Assembly: GCA_030377945.1 (NCBI GenBank)
Contig: JAUCGD010000028.1
Coordinates: 1 to 25,584 of the forward strand
Length of the DNA stretch: 25,584 nucleotides
Reading direction: 5' to 3'
From: Desulfobacterales bacterium HSG17
GTDB taxonomy: Bacteria > Desulfobacterota > Desulfobacteria > Desulfobacterales > Desulfococcaceae
The translations under genes and the position numbers were made by a program. The notes beneath the pieces were generated by a model. It saw only the letters and a program-made list of their open reading frames with translations, was not told where the DNA came from and did no database searches. Positions within the stretch are counted from its first letter, which is position 1, and each line of letters begins with the position of its first letter. Of the stretch, positions 23,234 to 25,584 are shown in pieces.

Positions 23234-24380
23234 GTTTGGTTGCGGATAGGTTGCGTTTGGTTGCGGATTTGACTTTCACATCATCCAAACGGTCAACAGC
23301 AGCCTTATTACCACCGGGAGTCAAATGACCATAAATATCCACAGTCACTTGAATACTGTGGTGTCCGAGCTGATCTCTAACGTATGCCAATGATTCACCA
23401 GCCTGGATTAACAAGGTTGCGTAAGTATGCCGTAGGTCATGAACTCTGACTTGTCTAACGCCTGCTGTCTTCAAAGTTCTGTAAAATACCCGCTTGCGCC
23501 AGTTGTTCATATCCAGAGGGTTGCCTTTGCTGTTTGTAAAAACCCATTCGGGAAATGTGCTCCCATTAACTTCAGCCTTCTTCTGCTCCTTGAATTTCTG
23601 CAAAACAGCTGTCAATTGGTTTGACATGTCAACAGTTCTGGACTTCCCATTTTTAGGCACATCAATTTTACATCTTGAAAAAGTTCTGCTCACATCAATT
23701 GAGCGGTTATCAAAATCAACATCTTTCCATTTCAAACCAAGACATTCCCCAAACCTCATACCTGTCCTTGCCATTGTAAGCGCAACAGGAAAGTGATCTT
23801 GATATTTTTCCTTGAATGTAGATAATAGAGTTGAAAGTTCCTTTGATGTCAGCGGATTAATATCATCTTTAATAACCTTCTTTTTGAATAATTTCCCAAG
23901 ACGCTGTGCAGGATTAGCAGCAATAACTTCATCATCAACCGCAAGGCTTAAAGGGCCAGATATACAGCTTTTCATATGTGAAACTGTACTGGAAGCAAAA
24001 CCTTTCTGAATTTTTTCCATCAGGAACTTTTTAACCATCATTTTGGTAATATCATCAACAGGAGTATTCCTGAAGACAGGCAAGACATGTATATTCATGA
24101 TACTTACGTAATCCTTATGTGTTGATGATTTACATGTAACGGGAACTGTTACACCAAGCCAGGTCTCTGCATAATCTTTGAATATCGGTATTGCAGGCTG
24201 TTCATTATTATCAAGCATTCCAACATCTCCAAGAGTAAGCTTTGCTTCAATCTTTTTGGCAACCTCCAGAGCTACTCTTTTGTTATTACCGATTTTTTTA
24301 GCTTTCCTTTTTCCTTTGTGGTCTATAAAAACCCACCACTCTCCTGAATCTTTTTTCTTTTCTCTTACTTTAACTCCCAT
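23205..24380 (-). CDS. int: Tyrosine-family site-specific integrase
   Basis: 391 residues, phage/ICE-type tyrosine recombinase. An N-terminal arm-binding domain (1-50; GEWWVFIDHKGKRKAKKIG) is followed by a SAM-like core-binding domain (about 63-165) and the catalytic domain with R209 (ARTGMRFGE), a lysine near 246, HDLRH (H314, R317), LGHH (H340) and the nucleophile Y350 (VDIYGHL). All catalytic residues are present, so it should be active. The last residues (SATKRNLSATKQKK) come from repeated GGTTGCGGAT-type DNA. AAGGAGG lies 7 nt before the ATG on the minus strand. Its position next to the tRNA indicates integration into tRNA-Arg. Confidence 0.96.
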   Translation of the reverse strand: MGVKVREKKKDSGEWWVFIDHKGKRKAKKIGNNKRVALEVAKKIEAKLTLGDVGMLDNNEQPAIPIFKDYAETWLGVTVPVTCKSSTHKDYVSIMNIHVLPVFRNTPVDDITKMMVKKFLMEKIQKGFASSTVSHMKSCISGPLSLAVDDEVIAANPAQRLGKLFKKKVIKDDINPLTSKELSTLLSTFKEKYQDHFPVALTMARTGMRFGECLGLKWKDVDFDNRSIDVSRTFSRCKIDVPKNGKSRTVDMSNQLTAVLQKFKEQKKAEVNGSTFPEWVFTNSKGNPLDMNNWRKRVFYRTLKTAGVRQVRVHDLRHTYATLLIQAGESLAYVRDQLGHHSIQVTVDIYGHLTPGGNKAAVDRLDDVKVKSATKRNLSATKQKKGLTDVG

Positions 24381-24411
24381 AATAGTTCCTCCTTTTCTGA
24401 GTATAATTGCA

Positions 24412-24477
24412 TTAACTCACCCCTTGAGGAACTATCCACGAACCACCTTTTTTATTATCACGCAAATAAAATTCCAT
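24412..24477 (-). CDS. Possible 21-residue leader peptide upstream of int
   Basis: An ATG-started frame encodes MEFYLRDNKKGGSWIVPQGV plus Ser and ends in TAATG. That ATG begins a further 14-codon frame that runs over the integrase Shine-Dalgarno and start. The peptide has a protein-like composition. Translation through this stretch could control access to the int ribosome binding site. No strong Shine-Dalgarno precedes it, and it may be a chance frame or a remnant of a longer gene. Confidence 0.25.
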   Translation of the reverse strand: MEFYLRDNKKGGSWIVPQGVS

Positions 24478-24698
24478 TGCAAATCCAATTTTTAAAAAAA
24501 ACTGGATTAGATTGATTAAATATTTTTCGATACACTTGCAATCAGAATTTAGCAGTAATGAATTTTAACTGAGGAGGTTTTCTTTATTGCAAATCCAATT
24601 TTTAAAAAAAACTGGATTAGATTGATTGAATAATTTTCGATACACCTACAATCAGAATTTAGCAGTAATGATTTTTTAATGCTGAGGAGGTTTTCTTA
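24476..24698 (+). repeat. Tandem duplication of a regulatory segment (110 + 113 bp)
   Basis: Unit 1 (24476-24585) and unit 2 (24586-24698) both begin ATTGCAAATCCAATTTTT and end GAGGAGGTTTTCTT, with a handful of substitutions and three extra bases in unit 2. Each holds an inverted repeat AATCCA...TGGATT around an A/T tract (operator-like) and a Shine-Dalgarno. Only unit 2 leads to an ATG (24700). In unit 1 the corresponding position is ATT, the start of unit 2. Confidence 0.92.
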
Positions 24699-24699
24699 A

Positions 24700-24960
24700 A
24701 TGGGTAAGGATTGGAACAAAAGGGGAATTTATCAAGAGTATCTTAGCATCTCCGATCTGGAGATATACTCAGGAATATCCCGGAGAACCCTTTGGGATCT
24801 TGTCTATAACCCGATTAATCCGATTCCTCATTTCAGAATTGGGGCTGCTGGAAGACTCGTCAGGGTAAAACGACAAGACTTCGACCAGTGGATCAAGGGT
24901 TATAAAGCTGACAACATTAAAGTAGATATTGACGATATTGTCAACGAAATCCTGAACTAA
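24700..24960 (+). CDS. Excisionase-like / MerR-type HTH DNA-binding protein
   Basis: 86 residues with a winged HTH of the excisionase (HTH_17) type at about 14-66: LSISDLEIYSGISRRTLWDLV, then an Arg/Val-rich wing (GRLVRVKRQDFDQWI). GAGGAGG (24684-24690) lies 9 nt before the ATG, inside the second unit of the duplicated upstream segment. Divergent placement from the integrase suggests it controls excision direction and possibly int expression. It could also be a simple regulator of the element. Confidence 0.8.
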   Translation: MGKDWNKRGIYQEYLSISDLEIYSGISRRTLWDLVYNPINPIPHFRIGAAGRLVRVKRQDFDQWIKGYKADNIKVDIDDIVNEILN

Positions 24961-25014
24961 AAAAACATTTCAATATTGTAAACAGGTGATTAGGCAATAC
25001 CCTCAACGCTAATA

Positions 25015-25050
25015 TTTTTTGACCCTTTTATGCTAAAAAAAAATGACCCC
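25015..25050. repeat. Paired TGACCC repeats (possible IS terminus)
   Basis: TTTTTTGACCC (25015-25025) and AAAAAATGACCCC (25038-25050) carry the same TGACCC core 24 nt apart. Short spaced repeats of this kind are found at the ends of IS21-type elements. No transposase is present. Confidence 0.35.
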
Positions 25051-25210
25051 ATATTGCACAACACATAACTTTCAAATTGAGTTATAAAATTGAAGTCCTG
25101 CTATCCCGCCCTAAAAAAAAAGAAAAGTACCCCGCACTAGCTGCCCCAAGCTGGCCTTATGCTAAGCCGAAGTTATATATTCACAGATAATGATAACCGG
25201 TGTTACCAGC

Positions 25211-25251
25211 GGTGAAAAAGTGTACCAAAATCAACGGATAAAAATATACCA
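25211..25251. repeat. Paired AAAAAGTGTACC-type repeats (possible IS21-like end)
   Basis: GGTGAAAAAGTGTACCA (25211-25227) and GGATAAAAATATACCA (25236-25251) are near-copies spaced 24 nt apart, with a third weaker relative, AAAAGTACC, near 25123. This resembles the multiple terminal repeats of IS21-family elements. It is probably a remnant. Confidence 0.4.
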
Positions 25252-25378
25252 GTCCAAAATTTGTGCACACATCTCCTCCTTCTCACATACGATTTTTTTT
25301 TAACGATGCCTATCACAAAAACTAAAAATCACTTGATTTTATTTTGCTAAAGCTAATCCTGTCAAAGCAAAAGCATTA

Positions 25379-25493
25379 ATCGCATTGCGATCAATCGCAT
25401 AAAAAAACAATTCTCTCTCAGCAAGATCAATGTATTTAAAATATAGTGTGCGATTTGTTTTAAATATTCGTTTTGTGAATGCGATGCGATATG
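25379..25493. repeat. Cluster of GCGAT/ATCGC motifs
   Basis: ATCGCATTGCGATCAATCGCAT (25379-25400) contains an inverted ATCGCA/TGCGAT pair. Further GCGAT copies follow in GTGCGATT (about 25449) and ATGCGATGCGAT (about 25479-25490). Six copies within about 115 bp of AT-rich DNA could be binding sites for an element-encoded protein. Confidence 0.4.
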
Positions 25494-25584
25494 GTTTTCG
25501 GACAGATACCAACATAAAAATAAAATGTAATGGGGTAAAATTCAGGTTGAGCTAACTTAGATCCCTACTTGCGTTTAAGTATTG

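Larger units (their letters stand above)
24381..24699. other. Divergent int/xis control region
   Basis: 319 bp without a substantial gene. It contains the possible leader peptide on the minus strand next to int and a tandem duplication of about 110 bp next to the excisionase gene. Promoters for both directions must lie here. Confidence 0.6.
23191..25584. mobile_element. Left part of a tRNA-Arg-integrated element (island or prophage)
   Basis: The integrase reads toward the 3' end of the tRNA and ends 14 nt from it, an excisionase-like gene is divergent, and composition changes to non-coding AT-rich DNA with IS remnants. No repeat of the tRNA 3' end is found later in the window, so the distal attachment site lies beyond 25584. 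No phage structural or conjugation gene is visible, so the type of element is open. Confidence 0.7.
24961..25584. other. Non-coding end of window with IS-end-like repeats
   Basis: 624 bp with no credible gene. It holds two pairs of short repeats at 24-nt spacing (TGACCC at 25020 and 25044; TGTACC/TATACC at 25221 and 25245), a TGTGCACA palindrome (25262-25269) and a cluster of GCGAT/ATCGC motifs (25379-25493). Confidence 0.55.

Noticed and set aside
1..25584. CRISPR array
   Set aside because: The repeats found are adjacent tandem or inverted repeats; none show the regular repeat-spacer pattern.
23190..25584. Distal attachment site (copy of the tRNA-Arg 3' end)
   Set aside because: I found no second copy of the T-arm/acceptor sequence downstream, so it must lie outside the window.

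Overview
The window reads like chromosomal DNA of an anaerobic deltaproteobacterial (Desulfobacterota-type) genome carrying two accessory segments. That taxonomic guess is an inference from gene style (B12-type radical SAM enzyme, PAS-GGDEF sensor, RNase II/SfsA/DnaE neighbourhood); no marker here fixes the species.

Region 1 (1-8456, plus strand) is a very AT-rich, tightly packed operon entering from the left edge. It encodes the end of a GrpE-like protein, a first Hsp70-like ATPase, a 711-residue HTH/coiled-coil protein with an acidic repeated tail, a second and strongly diverged Hsp70-like ATPase, an all-helical protein interrupted by one in-frame TAA, and a third Hsp70-like ATPase. All three Hsp70s keep the nucleotide-binding motifs and the lysine at the DnaK K70 position. 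All stop after a short beta-type substrate domain, without the helical lid and without a clear DnaK interdomain linker. No J-domain protein is visible. This is not the housekeeping dnaK-dnaJ-grpE locus. It looks like a dedicated multi-Hsp70 machine, and it is the best candidate here for an undescribed system.

Region 2 (8457-8832) is a gene-free junction with a 27-bp inverted repeat (MITE-like) followed by a plausible sigma-70 promoter.

Region 3 (8833-14572, plus strand) is a housekeeping operon with overlapping or 1-nt-spaced genes: a PlsC-type acyltransferase, sfsA, dnaE and thiamine pyrophosphokinase. It converges, with one base between stop codons, on the minus-strand genes of region 4.

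Region 4 (14574-20285, minus strand) has an ABC-2 exporter ATPase/permease pair, an RNase II-family exoribonuclease and a membrane-bound PAS-GGDEF diguanylate cyclase.

Region 5 (20286-23113, plus strand) has a B12-binding-type radical SAM protein preceded by three perfect 19-bp tandem repeats, then a ketosynthase III-like enzyme. The pair may make or modify a lipid or polyketide-like product, possibly exported by the divergent ABC transporter.

Region 6 (23069-25584) is a tRNA-Arg(ACG) with its own promoter, followed by the left end of an integrated element. The element has a tyrosine integrase ending at the tRNA, a hairpin terminator inside the 3' end of the integrase gene, a 110-bp tandem duplication carrying a regulatory region, a divergent excisionase-like HTH gene, and about 620 bp of non-coding DNA with apparent insertion-sequence end remnants. 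The right attachment site is not in the window.
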